Source: Methanoprimaticola sp047501175
GTDB taxonomy: Archaea > Thermoplasmatota > Thermoplasmata > Methanomassiliicoccales > Methanomethylophilaceae
Direction: 5' to 3'
Assembly (NCBI RefSeq): GCF_047501175.1
Contig: NZ_JBEQWH010000011.1
Span: 1-56,966, forward strand
DNA length: 56,966 nt
The position numbers and the translations under genes are program-made. Shown here piece after piece: positions 37,784 to 46,502 of the stretch (its first letter is position 1; each line of letters opens with the position of its first letter). The notes under the pieces were generated by a model. That model saw only the letters and a program-made list of their open reading frames with translations. It made no database searches and was not told the origin of the DNA.

Positions 37784-39438
37784 CCTGATCCGGCGACCGG
37801 ACCCGCACGGTCGTCGAGCTCCTCCGAGACGATGCGCGCATCCTTCCCGTGGAACGCCATGCCATACAGCAGCACACGTCCACTCAACCCGTGATGGTAC
37901 TCCCTGTCGCGGATCTGTCTCACGGCATCGGCCGCGAGGTCATCCAGGTCCGATGCCCCGTCTCCCCGCTTCAGCTCTATGACGATGCTCGGTACGCCGG
38001 CGACCTTGGATGACATGAGTATGTCACAGTAACCCTTCCCGACCTCACGCTCTGCCTTGATATCATACTGATCGTGCAGGTTGAACAGCAGTCCTATGAG
38101 GTATGCCTGATAGGTAGCTTCATCGTCCAGGATCCTGAAGCTCATGTCCGTCATCAGGAGGTCCTCGATCGTCCTGGAGACGGATGCGGCATCGCCGGAG
38201 ACCAGCTCGTTCTGTAACGATCTTATCTTCCTCCCGGTCGTATCGAGCCTTGCGGCGACCATCTTGGAGTATATGAGGTACATCTCCATGTTGGGGATCG
38301 ATATGAGGTAGTGGTCGCTTCTCTCATGCATCGCGCGCAGATATCCCGACATGACCATCACAGAGTAGATGGATTCCGGGGCGTAGTCCAATTCTTCGAA
38401 CGTGATCATACCGTCGATCTCCATTTTCACCGAACTGCCGGTGGCCAGTCCTCTCAGGATATCGTACGTCTCACTCCTGGCATTGGCGAGGAGATGGTCT
38501 ATGATCGAGTTCCCGCTGGTCCCGGCCCAGTACGATGATGGTTCGAATCCCCTTTTGACGTAGTTGAGGACGCTCCATGGATTGTATATCTCGGCATCTC
38601 CGAAGATGTAGCCGTCGTACCAGTCCTTCGCCTCCTCGTACCTCTCCGGATGGCCGTAGTCGGCGCACAGCTTCCTGACCTCGTCCGGGGTGAATCCGAA
38701 CATCTCGTCGGATTCCTTGGAGAATATGTTGTTCACATACGGGTTGTTGAATCCAGAGAATATGCTCTCCTTCGAGATCTGCATAACGCCGATGACCACT
38801 GCGAGATCTAGCGATTCGTTCCCCTTGAGGGCGGAGCCCAGCATTATTTTCATGAAATCCAGTATCTTCCTGAAGTCCTCTGTGCCATGAGCGTTATGTA
38901 CTGGGTTATCGTATTCATCGATGAGGACGACCACTTTCCTCCCATGGTGGTCCTGCATGAGATTGGTCAGAATGCGGAGGGATCTGGACAGAGTGTCCAC
39001 ATCCGATGTTCCCATCCTTATGTCTGAGACGTCCTTCCTCAGTTTGAGGTCTGAGACATCCTCCAGGACTTCGACATTCAGACGGTACAGGTCGGCGACC
39101 TTGTTCGCCATTCCAGCACGGAACGAGTCGAATGTGCTGGAATTGATGTCCTTGAAATCGAAGTATAGGACGGGGGATGCGTTCTTCCTCGGCTCTAGAT
39201 CCTTCCTCTCGGATACTCTGAGGCCATCGAACCATGTGTTGCCCTTGTGCTTCACGTTGAGGAACGCGTCCAGCATCGAGAGGTTCAGGGACTTCCCGAA
39301 CCTCCTTGGCCTGGTGAACAGGTACACCTCGACCTTGGAGTCAAGGATCTGCGCGATCAGATCGGACTTGTCGACGTAGTAATAATCATCGCCGCGTATC
39401 TCCTTGAAATCCTGGATGCCGATGGGTATCTTCCTCAT
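37780..39438 (-). CDS. AAA-ATPase-like protein with DUF1703 nuclease domain (552 aa)
   Basis: The N-terminus I-P-I-G-I-Q-D-F-K-E-I-R and Y-Y-Y-V-D-K-S are hallmarks of the AAA-ATPase-like family. The P-loop is R-P-R-R-F-G-K-S and Walker B is V-V-V-L-I-D-E-Y-D-N-P. The C-terminal 100 residues contain Y-C-D-I-L and S-I-V-I-E-L-K, the PD-(D/E)xK site of DUF1703. These proteins are abundant in gut anaerobes and methanogens and are thought to be mobile or defence-related. The cellular role is not established. The ATG at 39438 is the family start. Confidence 0.9.
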   Translation of the reverse strand: MRKIPIGIQDFKEIRGDDYYYVDKSDLIAQILDSKVEVYLFTRPRRFGKSLNLSMLDAFLNVKHKGNTWFDGLRVSERKDLEPRKNASPVLYFDFKDINSSTFDSFRAGMANKVADLYRLNVEVLEDVSDLKLRKDVSDIRMGTSDVDTLSRSLRILTNLMQDHHGRKVVVLIDEYDNPVHNAHGTEDFRKILDFMKIMLGSALKGNESLDLAVVIGVMQISKESIFSGFNNPYVNNIFSKESDEMFGFTPDEVRKLCADYGHPERYEEAKDWYDGYIFGDAEIYNPWSVLNYVKRGFEPSSYWAGTSGNSIIDHLLANARSETYDILRGLATGSSVKMEIDGMITFEELDYAPESIYSVMVMSGYLRAMHERSDHYLISIPNMEMYLIYSKMVAARLDTTGRKIRSLQNELVSGDAASVSRTIEDLLMTDMSFRILDDEATYQAYLIGLLFNLHDQYDIKAEREVGKGYCDILMSSKVAGVPSIVIELKRGDGASDLDDLAADAVRQIRDREYHHGLSGRVLLYGMAFHGKDARIVSEELDDRAGPVAGSG

Positions 39439-39596
39439 GCTTTCGCATATGCTCTCAGTAGTCAAATAACTATGCAGGATGTGCGACAAGAAGCAGTCAG
39501 GGTGATTGCACCAAAGAGGGGAAGTCACCGAGCATCCATCCGCTCCGACCCGACCATGGCATGCGCTCGGAACCGAGACGGATGTGTTGATGTGAT

Positions 39597-39959
39597 TCAC
39601 TCGTCCGCGTCTCCGGATTCGAGGACGCCGATGATCTCCAGGCATGCCACTCTGAGCTCAGGGACCCTCTCGGTGATCGTCTTCCACTGCAGTTCCGGGA
39701 TGACGTTGTGGTATTGGTGCGCGAACATGTCGCGCATGCCTGCGATCTTCCTCCAGGTGACGTCCCCGAACTTGTCCCTGAGCTCCGGGGAGAGCCTCTT
39801 CACGAGCTCGCCTATCTGTAGGATGGAGAAGGCGGTCGAGGTCTGGTACACCTTGTTGTCCAGGAAGTCCTCCTCGTCCGAGCCGAACATCTCGACGGCC
39901 TCGTTCACGATGTCGCAGTACTTCACGATATCACGAAGGATGTCGATGTCACGCCTCAT
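39597..39959 (-). CDS. hepT: HepT-type toxin, HEPN ribonuclease (120 aa)
   Basis: The HEPN motif R-D-M-F-A-H-Q-Y (R-x4-H-x-Y) lies near residue 80. The helical DUF86 pattern surrounds it (S-T-A-F-S-I-L-Q-I-G-E-L-V-K-R-L and W-R-K-I-A-G-M). HepT is an RNase toxin neutralised when MntA attaches AMP to the tyrosine of this motif. The start at 39959 overlaps the MntA gene by 11 bases. Length is normal. Confidence 0.88.
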   Translation of the reverse strand: MRRDIDILRDIVKYCDIVNEAVEMFGSDEEDFLDNKVYQTSTAFSILQIGELVKRLSPELRDKFGDVTWRKIAGMRDMFAHQYHNVIPELQWKTITERVPELRVACLEIIGVLESGDADE

Positions 39960-40254
39960 AGAGCAGCCTCCTGTCTCTGAGGACCTCCCTGCTGAAGTCG
40001 TCCCGGAGGGACCCCTGACAGACAAGGTCGATCTCCACTCCGAGGGCATCCCTCAGATCGGCGAAGAACCCGCCGAGTTCGAAGAGGTCGCAGTCGTCGG
40101 ACGTCACGACGCAGAAGTCGTAGTCGCTATCCTCGGTATTGTCACCGCGGGCCCTGGATCCGAAGAGATACACCTGCCTCATGCCATAGGACTCGGCGAT
40201 GGGCCCCACTATCCTGCAGAGCTCCTCGAACGTGTACTCCTTCGTTCCGACCAT
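39949..40254 (-). CDS. mntA: MntA-type minimal nucleotidyltransferase antitoxin (101 aa)
   Basis: The nucleotidyltransferase site reads L-F-G-S-R-A-R-G-D-N-T-E-D-S-D-Y-D-F, with the G-S and D-x-D residues intact, and a third Asp in V-E-I-D-L-V. It adds AMP to HepT and so blocks it. The gene precedes and overlaps hepT, the usual order of this type VII toxin-antitoxin pair. Confidence 0.88.
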   Translation of the reverse strand: MVGTKEYTFEELCRIVGPIAESYGMRQVYLFGSRARGDNTEDSDYDFCVVTSDDCDLFELGGFFADLRDALGVEIDLVCQGSLRDDFSREVLRDRRLLYEA

Positions 40255-40567
40255 GGTGGGACAATCGCGTCAGCTCTATATAAACCAGGTTCGGGCACGG
40301 CCATCCTGAGCTACCGTCCGGAGAACACTCCGGGCACATGGAGAATACGATCCTCACGGAGCTGCTGGAAGGGGGTTCGATGTGTACGTGGGGGACTCCG
40401 ACGGCAGGGAGGATTTCGTCGCGGAGGGGGGGGCCGCGCAACCAGATCATCAGCCCGATCTTTTTTCTGCAATTTCGACAGGTGAGTACGATCCCGCCCG
40501 AGACCCGTTCCTGGTCCCACTCCCTGCAACCGCATGTCGGACATGGCGGTCCATCGACGGCCGGCAT
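40142..40567 (-). CDS. Possible zinc-ribbon protein, 3' part doubtful (up to 141 aa)
   Basis: The first 40 residues look genuine: P-P-C-P-T-C-G-C-R-E-W and I-V-L-T-C-R-N-C-R-K-K-I-G form a zinc ribbon. A later M-C-P-E-C and W-P-C-P could be a second site. The end overlaps the mntA gene and is probably not translated as read. A run of eight C bases in the middle (near 40430) is a likely frameshift point. The rest of the 478-base stretch from 40255 to 40732 shows nothing else. It may be a decayed gene of the adjacent element remnant. Confidence 0.35.
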   Translation of the reverse strand: MPAVDGPPCPTCGCREWDQERVSGGIVLTCRNCRKKIGLMIWLRGPPLRDEILPAVGVPHVHIEPPSSSSVRIVFSMCPECSPDGSSGWPCPNLVYIELTRLSHHGRNEGVHVRGALQDSGAHRRVLWHEAGVSLRIQGPR

Positions 40568-40732
40568 CGGACCCTCTCGTTCTCATCCCATGGGATCTGT
40601 GCATCGCTCATTCTCCGACTCCTGCCTTTCGGCAAGAGAAGATGGTTCCGAATGCAGCACCCCTCCCGGAAATCGGAAACTGTTTCGTAAAATGGATATC
40701 GTATGGGCCGATACGCTGAGGGGGATGCACGG

Positions 40733-42241
40733 ATGACAGTTACTTCCACTCATCACACGACTGCGGATGCGCTCCAATCGCTGGCCGACGCCTGGGCGGA
40801 CGCGGGGTTCCCAGAGCACGCCTCTGGCCTTGTCTCCGTGGCAGCCGGATGTCCGGACCTGCTGTCCGGATGGCTTGACGCGGAGGAGTTCGAGTGCGGA
40901 GGGGACCTGCTGGAGTCATTGAGGTCCTTCCTATCGGTCCAGGGGCAGGGATGTGGTAGGGCCGCGGGTCTGACAGTACGTCTGAGGACTGGCAGTGTGA
41001 CGTTCGTCTCCCCTGCCGAGGGGATCCCCCCGGAGCTGCACGGAAGGGCGATCTCGGTGGGACCCTCCGAGTACATCGTGTCCGATCCCCGTCTGGCGGT
41101 GGCGGAGGCGGAGCTGCTGACGCTGCAGGCGCACGTCTCGGACATGGTCAGGGTCTCCGACGTCAGGGCCGCCAGAGAGGTCCGGTACCTCGGGTCGCCG
41201 GACGGGGCGACGCTCGACGCAGCATCCACCGAGGACGGGGTGATTGCGGACTTCGGTCTCCGCAAGAGGAGGCTCGACCTGCTATCGCTGTCGGTCCGCG
41301 CTCTGTGCCGCGCCCGCGGGAGACTCAGGGACGTCAGCAGGGATCTGAAGCCGTACTGTGACCTCCGCAGGATTTCCGCGGCGGCAAAGATGATGTCGGG
41401 CTCCCGCCTCGCGGAGCTCTTCTCCGGGTTCGACATCGACGGTTCGGTGGACGAGGCCACGGCCATGGGCGTGTCGGAGGGCGTCGGCAGGCTCATCGAC
41501 GATGGCCTCCTGATTCCCCCGCCCGACCGGTATGACCTTCGTCTCAGGGTCCGTAGGTTCTCTCACACAGGGTTCTCGGGACAGTACAGCGAGGTCCTCC
41601 AGGACATCCTCGTCAGCGCCTCGTGCATCGGCGTTCTCGTCCACGAGTACGCCCATGCCATGGACGCCTTCCTGGGTCGCCCCTCCCACTCGGGCGACTT
41701 CTCACGGGTCCACGCCCGCTACTGCTCCGAGATCCACGGCGCTTTGGGCGACAACCCGAAGATGGGATATTACGCATCCAAGGTGGAGGCGTTCGCCAGG
41801 TGCTACGAGATCTACATCACGATACGCAGCGGCCCGTCGATGATCCTCATGGACCTAACCGGATCGAAGGCCCATCCGAGGACCGACAGGCTGGACGCTC
41901 TCATCGTGGACTACTTCGACGGGCTCATATCCAGGGGCGCAAAGGGTGCGAGTGACCGAGCCATTGGCTTGAATTGTGCACCCTGGGGCAACGCGATCAG
42001 GGGGATCGAGGAGGTTGTGGAGAAGGATCTCGGCATCGGATCCGATCTCCGCGAATGCCGCAGGACGTTCGGCCAGAGGCATCTGGGCAGCGACCTGGAC
42101 ACAGGGTCCGTGAGCGTGCTCATGGGCTACGCGTCGACGGAGATGACCGAGAGCTTCTACGGTAGGAAGAGGATGACCAAGGCCGTCGGGAGTGTCAAGA
42201 GGGCCTGGGACGAAGATGACGGACGGGGACAAAACGGATAA
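40733..42241 (+). CDS. Zincin protein fused to the C-terminal part of a tyrosine recombinase (502 aa)
   Basis: The start ATG at 40733 follows GAGGGGG. The middle holds L-V-H-E-Y-A-H-A-M-D with zinc ligands H304 and H308 and a third ligand E352 in K-V-E-A-F-A-R-C-Y-E. This pattern resembles the zincin-like LPD1 domains of phage polyproteins. From about residue 435 the sequence changes to recombinase: R-R-T-F-G-Q, then S-V-S-V-L-M-G-Y-A-S-T and S-F-Y476-G-R-K, then A-V-G-S-V-K-R-A-W. It aligns with the end of the integrase at 25143-26144, but the catalytic His of L-L-G-H-A-S is Tyr here. The recombinase part is therefore a remnant joined in frame. Confidence 0.8.
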   Translation: MTVTSTHHTTADALQSLADAWADAGFPEHASGLVSVAAGCPDLLSGWLDAEEFECGGDLLESLRSFLSVQGQGCGRAAGLTVRLRTGSVTFVSPAEGIPPELHGRAISVGPSEYIVSDPRLAVAEAELLTLQAHVSDMVRVSDVRAAREVRYLGSPDGATLDAASTEDGVIADFGLRKRRLDLLSLSVRALCRARGRLRDVSRDLKPYCDLRRISAAAKMMSGSRLAELFSGFDIDGSVDEATAMGVSEGVGRLIDDGLLIPPPDRYDLRLRVRRFSHTGFSGQYSEVLQDILVSASCIGVLVHEYAHAMDAFLGRPSHSGDFSRVHARYCSEIHGALGDNPKMGYYASKVEAFARCYEIYITIRSGPSMILMDLTGSKAHPRTDRLDALIVDYFDGLISRGAKGASDRAIGLNCAPWGNAIRGIEEVVEKDLGIGSDLRECRRTFGQRHLGSDLDTGSVSVLMGYASTEMTESFYGRKRMTKAVGSVKRAWDEDDGRGQNG

Positions 42242-42497
42242 GCCACCTCCGACATCAGCGGTCATGGACGAGAGCTACGGGAAGTGCCGCACATGCAGGT
42301 ACTGCAATCACAAGGACGACCTGTGGGTGTGCATCCCGGAGTCCAGGCCGACCGGTCCCGACGAGGGGTGCGGGAGATACCGTCCCGGAAGCTGCGGGTC
42401 CTGCCTGTCGTGGGGCGGCGGCAGATGCTCTAGGTCCGGAGAGGACAGGGACTCCCTCGACGTCTGCTCCCATTACGACCCGAGGGGGTCATTCTGA
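42216..42497 (+). CDS. Small cysteine-rich zinc-binding protein (93 aa)
   Basis: The start lies inside the end of the zincin-recombinase fusion. Cysteines come as C-R-T-C-R-Y-C, V-C-I-P-E-S, G-C-G-R-Y, S-C-G-S-C and further singles, enough for two zinc or iron-sulfur sites. The first 20 residues are polar. It resembles the small accessory genes of the element and probably belongs to the same remnant. It ends 9 bases into the convergent DUF5685 gene. Confidence 0.62.
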   Translation: MTDGDKTDKPPPTSAVMDESYGKCRTCRYCNHKDDLWVCIPESRPTGPDEGCGRYRPGSCGSCLSWGGGRCSRSGEDRDSLDVCSHYDPRGSF

Positions 42498-43394
42498 GAG
42501 GCGTTCCTTCCTGTTGCCCAGGATGTTCTTGATGCTGGCCTTTGCCTTGGCCTCGCCCATGATGACCTTCTTGGCGGATTCGGGTATGCCGTAGTAGACT
42601 ATGTTGTCGCACAGGCTCTCGTTGCCCCTCATCTGCGGGCGGACCCTGGAATACGCGCCCTGGAGGGACCCGACCACGTCGCCGACGGTCCCGGTGAGCT
42701 CGTAGACGGAGGAGTCTATCAGCCTCCTGGCGTTGACGAACCCCGACTCCGGGAGGAGCGGGTTGTATGTCCCGTCGAGGAAGTCGTCCTCCAGGTCGTC
42801 GATCGCGTCCATGAGGTACACCGCGGCGGTGAGCTCGGTGAACACATCGCCCAGCTCCCTGGAGTAGAACTCCCCCGAGATGTCCTCCAGGGGCCCCGTC
42901 AGGCCCTTCCCGAACTCCCTCCCCATGCGCGGCGCGTCCCTGCATCCGGCGAGCTCCATGTCGCGGAGCCTCATGAACCCCTCCCCGACCATCTCGTCGT
43001 ACTCGGGGTAGAGGGACACGGCCTTCTCCATGGCGTTGCGCAGGACGAACGAGATCAGCTTCGTCTTCGCGGACGGGAGGTCCGTCTCGTCGTCGTACAG
43101 CTCCCATTTGGTCAGGATGAGGGTGTATGCGGCCATCTTCCTCATCATGGACGAGTCGGCCTTGGGGGCGTCCAGGACGCAGATCCTCCTCTTGGTGCCG
43201 TCGAACTCCGGACAATCGGACATGATCCCGTTCAGGAGTATGGTGTTGAACGTCATGTCGTAGTTCACCGTGGTCGTGCCTGTCAGACCGAACCCGGCCC
43301 TGAGCTGGTGGCACCCCTCGCAGTAGTATCTCCTGTAGAGGTTGTTGTCCGCGGGGGACAGTCTGCTGTAGGCGGGGACGGTGTACCCGAACAT
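42489..43394 (-). CDS. DUF5685 family protein (301 aa)
   Basis: The start M-F-G-Y-T-V-P and L-Y-R-R-Y-Y-C-E-G-C-H-Q-L are typical of this family. The C-x-x-C-H and a later cysteine near I-C-V-L-D-A could bind metal. A-A-V-Y-L-M-D-A-I-D-D-L-E-D-D is a carboxylate-rich helix recalling isoprenoid synthase-like folds. The biochemical role is not known. Length is normal for the family. Confidence 0.82.
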   Translation of the reverse strand: MFGYTVPAYSRLSPADNNLYRRYYCEGCHQLRAGFGLTGTTTVNYDMTFNTILLNGIMSDCPEFDGTKRRICVLDAPKADSSMMRKMAAYTLILTKWELYDDETDLPSAKTKLISFVLRNAMEKAVSLYPEYDEMVGEGFMRLRDMELAGCRDAPRMGREFGKGLTGPLEDISGEFYSRELGDVFTELTAAVYLMDAIDDLEDDFLDGTYNPLLPESGFVNARRLIDSSVYELTGTVGDVVGSLQGAYSRVRPQMRGNESLCDNIVYYGIPESAKKVIMGEAKAKASIKNILGNRKERLSE

Positions 43395-43433
43395 CGTTCC
43401 TCCAATGGGGACCTGGTTATAAAGGCTGGGGAC

Positions 43434-44771
43434 TCATCCTATGCCGCCCAGGAGCGCCCCGGCGACGAGGGCCACCAGCGTGAGTGAGCAGTAGACGTAC
43501 TTGCCGAGGGGGAAGAACCATCCGCCTATCCTCCTCTTCGCGCCTTCGCTCACCTCGTCCTCCGCGAACCTCCTGCCGGCCACCCAGAAGAACATCGCCC
43601 CGGCCAGGAGGGCGCCGAGCGGGCATATGAATATCGATACGGCGTCCATCCACTGGGAGACGATCCCCTGTATGCAGAGGGCTACGATGCATCCGATCGC
43701 GAGGATCGCCGCGGTCGCGGTCGCGCGACGCGTCCCGAACCTCTGCTGGAGGTACTCGATCGGAGCCTCGTAGAGGTTGATGATGGAGCTCAGTCCGGCG
43801 AACAGCACGCAGACGAAGAAGACCACCCCGATCATCTGGCCCATCGGCATGCCGTTGAACACGTTGACGAGATGGATGAACATGAGCCCCGGACCGCCGC
43901 CCGTCAGCTCGGAGCCTCCCGCGGCCATCGCGGGTATTATGACCATGGATGCAAGGAGCGCGGCCGTGGTGTCGAACGTCGCGACCACCCCTGCCGAATA
44001 TGGTATGGACTCCTTCCTGTCGAGGTACGACCCGTAGATGACGCTGCCGTTGCCGGCCACGGACAGGGAGAAGAACGCCTGTCCGAACGCGAAGATCCAG
44101 ACCAGGGGGTTCCCGAGCATCTCCGTGTCGATGGAGAATATGTAGGAGTATCCTGCGGACGCCCCCGGAAGGGTGGCGATGTAGACCATCAGGCCGATGA
44201 ACAGGAGGAAGAGGACGGGCATCATCACGCTGTTCGCTTTCTCTATGCCTCTGGACACCCCGAGGGCGAGGATGCCCAGGGATGTCACGACCGCCACGAC
44301 GACCCAGACGTTCGCACCGCCGGACGTCGCTATGGAGTCGAAGAGCCCGCCGATGGACCCCATGTCCTGGCCCAGGGATATCAGCTCCCCGTTGAACGCC
44401 ATGAACGTGTAGTCGAAGATCCAGGCCATGACACAGGTGTAGCCTATCGCCAGTGCCAGGGACCCCATGATGGGGATCAGGCCTATGGCCTTCCCGATCC
44501 TCTCGTTCCCGAAGCGCATCTCCGTGCATCTGCCGAACGCCCCCACGGGTCCGGTCTTGGCGGAACGTCCGAGGGCGAACTCGGCCATCACCCCGGTGAG
44601 GGCGATCAGGACGACGAAGAACAGGTACGGGACGATGAACGTCAGCCCGCCGAAGAGCGACACCATCGCGGGGAAGCGCCAGATGTTGCCCATCCCCACG
44701 GACGAGCCTATGCAGGACACGATGAAGCCGCCCCTGCTCCTGAATCCGTCACGCTCGCCTTCGCATCCCAT
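43434..44771 (-). CDS. Sodium:neurotransmitter symporter (NSS/SNF) family transporter (445 aa)
   Basis: The signature S-S-V-G-M-G-N-I-W-R-F-P is at residues 24-35, the unwound sodium/substrate site of LeuT-type carriers. About eleven to twelve membrane helices follow, including F-A-F-G-Q-A-F-F-S-L-S-V-A of helix 6. It takes up amino acids with sodium. Bacterial and archaeal members are this short and lack regulatory termini. It is a single gene. Confidence 0.92.
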   Translation of the reverse strand: MGCEGERDGFRSRGGFIVSCIGSSVGMGNIWRFPAMVSLFGGLTFIVPYLFFVVLIALTGVMAEFALGRSAKTGPVGAFGRCTEMRFGNERIGKAIGLIPIMGSLALAIGYTCVMAWIFDYTFMAFNGELISLGQDMGSIGGLFDSIATSGGANVWVVVAVVTSLGILALGVSRGIEKANSVMMPVLFLLFIGLMVYIATLPGASAGYSYIFSIDTEMLGNPLVWIFAFGQAFFSLSVAGNGSVIYGSYLDRKESIPYSAGVVATFDTTAALLASMVIIPAMAAGGSELTGGGPGLMFIHLVNVFNGMPMGQMIGVVFFVCVLFAGLSSIINLYEAPIEYLQQRFGTRRATATAAILAIGCIVALCIQGIVSQWMDAVSIFICPLGALLAGAMFFWVAGRRFAEDEVSEGAKRRIGGWFFPLGKYVYCSLTLVALVAGALLGGIG

Positions 44772-44972
44772 CGGAGAACCTCGTCTTCATGTCATGATGA
44801 TGGGGCGGATATGAATGTTGGTATCGTAAAGGGACATCGTTCATCTATATTGTACATCAATAGGGCCTGTCGGAGTGGATCCCGCGTCCGTCGAGGGAGG
44901 GCGGTGCGGGCCGGTTTCGGTACCGATGGGGAGGGTCCGGGCACAGCCAGAGGTCCGGAGTGTCAATAAGTC

Positions 44973-44980
44973 ATATATAT
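44973..44980 (+). promoter_or_regulatory. TATA box of the modified-peptide operon
   Basis: ATATATAT at 44973-44980, with AT-rich flanks, lies 53 bases before the precursor start. Transcription would begin near 45005, leaving a leader of about 28 bases with an AGGTGA ribosome site. The region from 44772 to 44972 shows no gene. Confidence 0.6.
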
Positions 44981-45032
44981 GGCATAAAGGTTCGGAAGCT
45001 GTACCAGCCAGCAGTGGTAGGTGAATAGAATC

Positions 45033-45341
45033 ATGGCGTACGACGCGGAATCCGTTGACAAACTGACAGCACTTTACGAGAGCCAGTCCCCGGCAGCATT
45101 CATCGCATTCGCGATGGAGGGCCTTCCCGAGAACTACGACCATGACGGTCGTTTCGACGGTGCCGCCGACGAGGAGCACGGCGGAGACTCCAAGTGCAGC
45201 TACTGCTGCTGCGGAGACAACGGATACTGCAACTCCCTGGGATGGCACGCCTGCGTCGTCGGTCTCGTCGTCTGCTGCTGCGCTTGCTGCTGCTACGTCA
45301 CCAACGGTTTCAACGGCGTCTGGACCTACTGGCCCTTCTGA
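45033..45341 (+). CDS. Cysteine-rich RiPP precursor peptide (102 aa)
   Basis: The first 50 residues form a leader (V-D-K-L-T-A-L-Y-E-S-Q-S-P-A-A-F-I-A-F) with no cysteine and an acidic end. The core holds 12 cysteines at 55, 58, 59, 60, 66, 74, 81-83 and 85-87, including the symmetrical run C-C-C-A-C-C-C. The tail is G-V-W-T-Y-W-P-F. Gly, Ser and Asn spacers lie between the cysteines. The radical SAM gene starts 17 bases after the stop. The combination indicates a ribosomally made peptide whose cysteines become thioether or other links, comparable to ranthipeptides or sactipeptides. The exact class is unknown. The leader may be cut off after modification. Confidence 0.78.
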   Translation: MAYDAESVDKLTALYESQSPAAFIAFAMEGLPENYDHDGRFDGAADEEHGGDSKCSYCCCGDNGYCNSLGWHACVVGLVVCCCACCCYVTNGFNGVWTYWPF

Positions 45342-45357
45342 GCCGGCATCCGCCGGC
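45342..45357 (+). promoter_or_regulatory. Hairpin between precursor and maturase genes
   Basis: GCCGG and CCGGC pair around a 6-base loop directly after the precursor stop and 1 base before the maturase ATG. No free Shine-Dalgarno site is seen for the maturase. The stem could lower its translation, or part of the transcripts could end here, giving more precursor than enzyme, as is usual for such operons. Confidence 0.45.
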
Positions 45358-45358
45358 C

Positions 45359-46492
45359 ATGAAGCCCTACATCTCGGTCATCGTCAAACCGACACTTTTC
45401 TGCAACGAGTCCTGCAGCCACTGTTATCACGCTCCAGAGGAGCGTGTGCGCGGGGACATCTCCTTGGACTCGATAGACCGCCTCATGAGGATGGTCTCCG
45501 AGGAGTATGAGGCCGCCTGGTTCATATGGCACGGAGGGGAGCCCATGACCCTTCCGATGTCCTTCTACAAGAGCGTCATGGAGATTGAGGAGAGGTACTT
45601 CGGGAAGAACTCCTTCCGCGTGGGGAACACCATACAGACCAACGGGACGCTCCTCAACAGGCGCTTCATGGCCTACTGCAGGGAGAAGGCCATCAACGTC
45701 GGGGTCTCATGCGAGGGACCCTACAACGGCGTCCTGAGGGAACTGGATCCCGAGAAGGCGATATCCCTTCTGTCCGCCAAGGAGAACAAGTACTCAGTCA
45801 GCTCGACCATATCGAGGGAGACCGCTCTGAGGCAGAGGGAGCTCTACGAGTACTACCGCGACAAGGGCACCAACGTGTCGTTCTCCCCCGTGATCCCCGC
45901 CGGGTGCGCCAAATGCAACGGCACCGTCCCGGATGCGGATGAGTTCATCAGGGGGAGCATAGAGGCGTTCGATGCGTGGCTCCACGATCCGGACTCCAAG
46001 GTCCCGCTCATACCGCATTACCTCTACGTGCTGAACTACCTGGGGGACCCGACGCCGTCCGACTGCGCCCACACGTCCTGTCTGACGAAGTGGATATGCG
46101 TCCATCCGGACGGTTCGATATACCCGTGCGCTAAGGCCTGCCCGAAGGAGTTCTGCATGGGGAACGTGAACGAGATCGAGCACATCTCCGATGCCTTCCG
46201 TTCGGAAGGGTTCGGGAGGATCCTGGAAGGCTCGATCAAGCGCAGGGAGAGGTGTCAGACCTGTCCCATATTCAGATACTGCAACGGCGGATGCAGCATG
46301 GATGCATATCACGAGTGCGGCATCGAGAACAACGGGGGAGATTCGTGCAGGATATTCCGCGAGGTCTTCACCCACATATCGGCAGAGGTCCAGGGCATCA
46401 TCGACGGGAGGGAGGATGTCTCGGGGCTCAACCCCTTTGTCAAGGATGCCATCGTCGGGAAGCTCGTCAACCCGAAGACCGTGTCCCAGTGA
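45359..46492 (+). CDS. Radical SAM/SPASM peptide-modifying enzyme (377 aa)
   Basis: The radical SAM cluster motif is C15-N-E-S-C19-S-H-C22, with the G-G-E-P motif in W-H-G-G-E-P-M near residue 60. The C-terminal SPASM domain has D-C-A-H-T-S-C, W-I-C-V-H-P-D-G-S-I-Y-P-C, F-C-M-G-N, then C-Q-T-C-P-I-F-R-Y-C-N-G-G-C and a final Cys, enough for two auxiliary 4Fe-4S clusters. This architecture is shared with anaerobic sulfatase maturase and thioether-forming peptide maturases. The Cys-rich peptide just upstream is the obvious substrate. No dedicated protease or transporter gene is adjacent. The ATG at 45359 has the family's normal start. Confidence 0.88.
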   Translation: MKPYISVIVKPTLFCNESCSHCYHAPEERVRGDISLDSIDRLMRMVSEEYEAAWFIWHGGEPMTLPMSFYKSVMEIEERYFGKNSFRVGNTIQTNGTLLNRRFMAYCREKAINVGVSCEGPYNGVLRELDPEKAISLLSAKENKYSVSSTISRETALRQRELYEYYRDKGTNVSFSPVIPAGCAKCNGTVPDADEFIRGSIEAFDAWLHDPDSKVPLIPHYLYVLNYLGDPTPSDCAHTSCLTKWICVHPDGSIYPCAKACPKEFCMGNVNEIEHISDAFRSEGFGRILEGSIKRRERCQTCPIFRYCNGGCSMDAYHECGIENNGGDSCRIFREVFTHISAEVQGIIDGREDVSGLNPFVKDAIVGKLVNPKTVSQ

Positions 46493-46502
46493 CGGCGGTC
46501 TT

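Noticed and set aside
41282..42265. Antisense frames opposite the zincin-recombinase fusion
   Set aside because: No domains; high-GC shadows.
42489..43394. Polyprenyl synthase-like Asp-rich helix in the DUF5685 protein
   Set aside because: The D-A-I-D-D-L-E-D-D helix recalls prenyl synthases, but the second Asp-rich motif and the overall pattern are missing.
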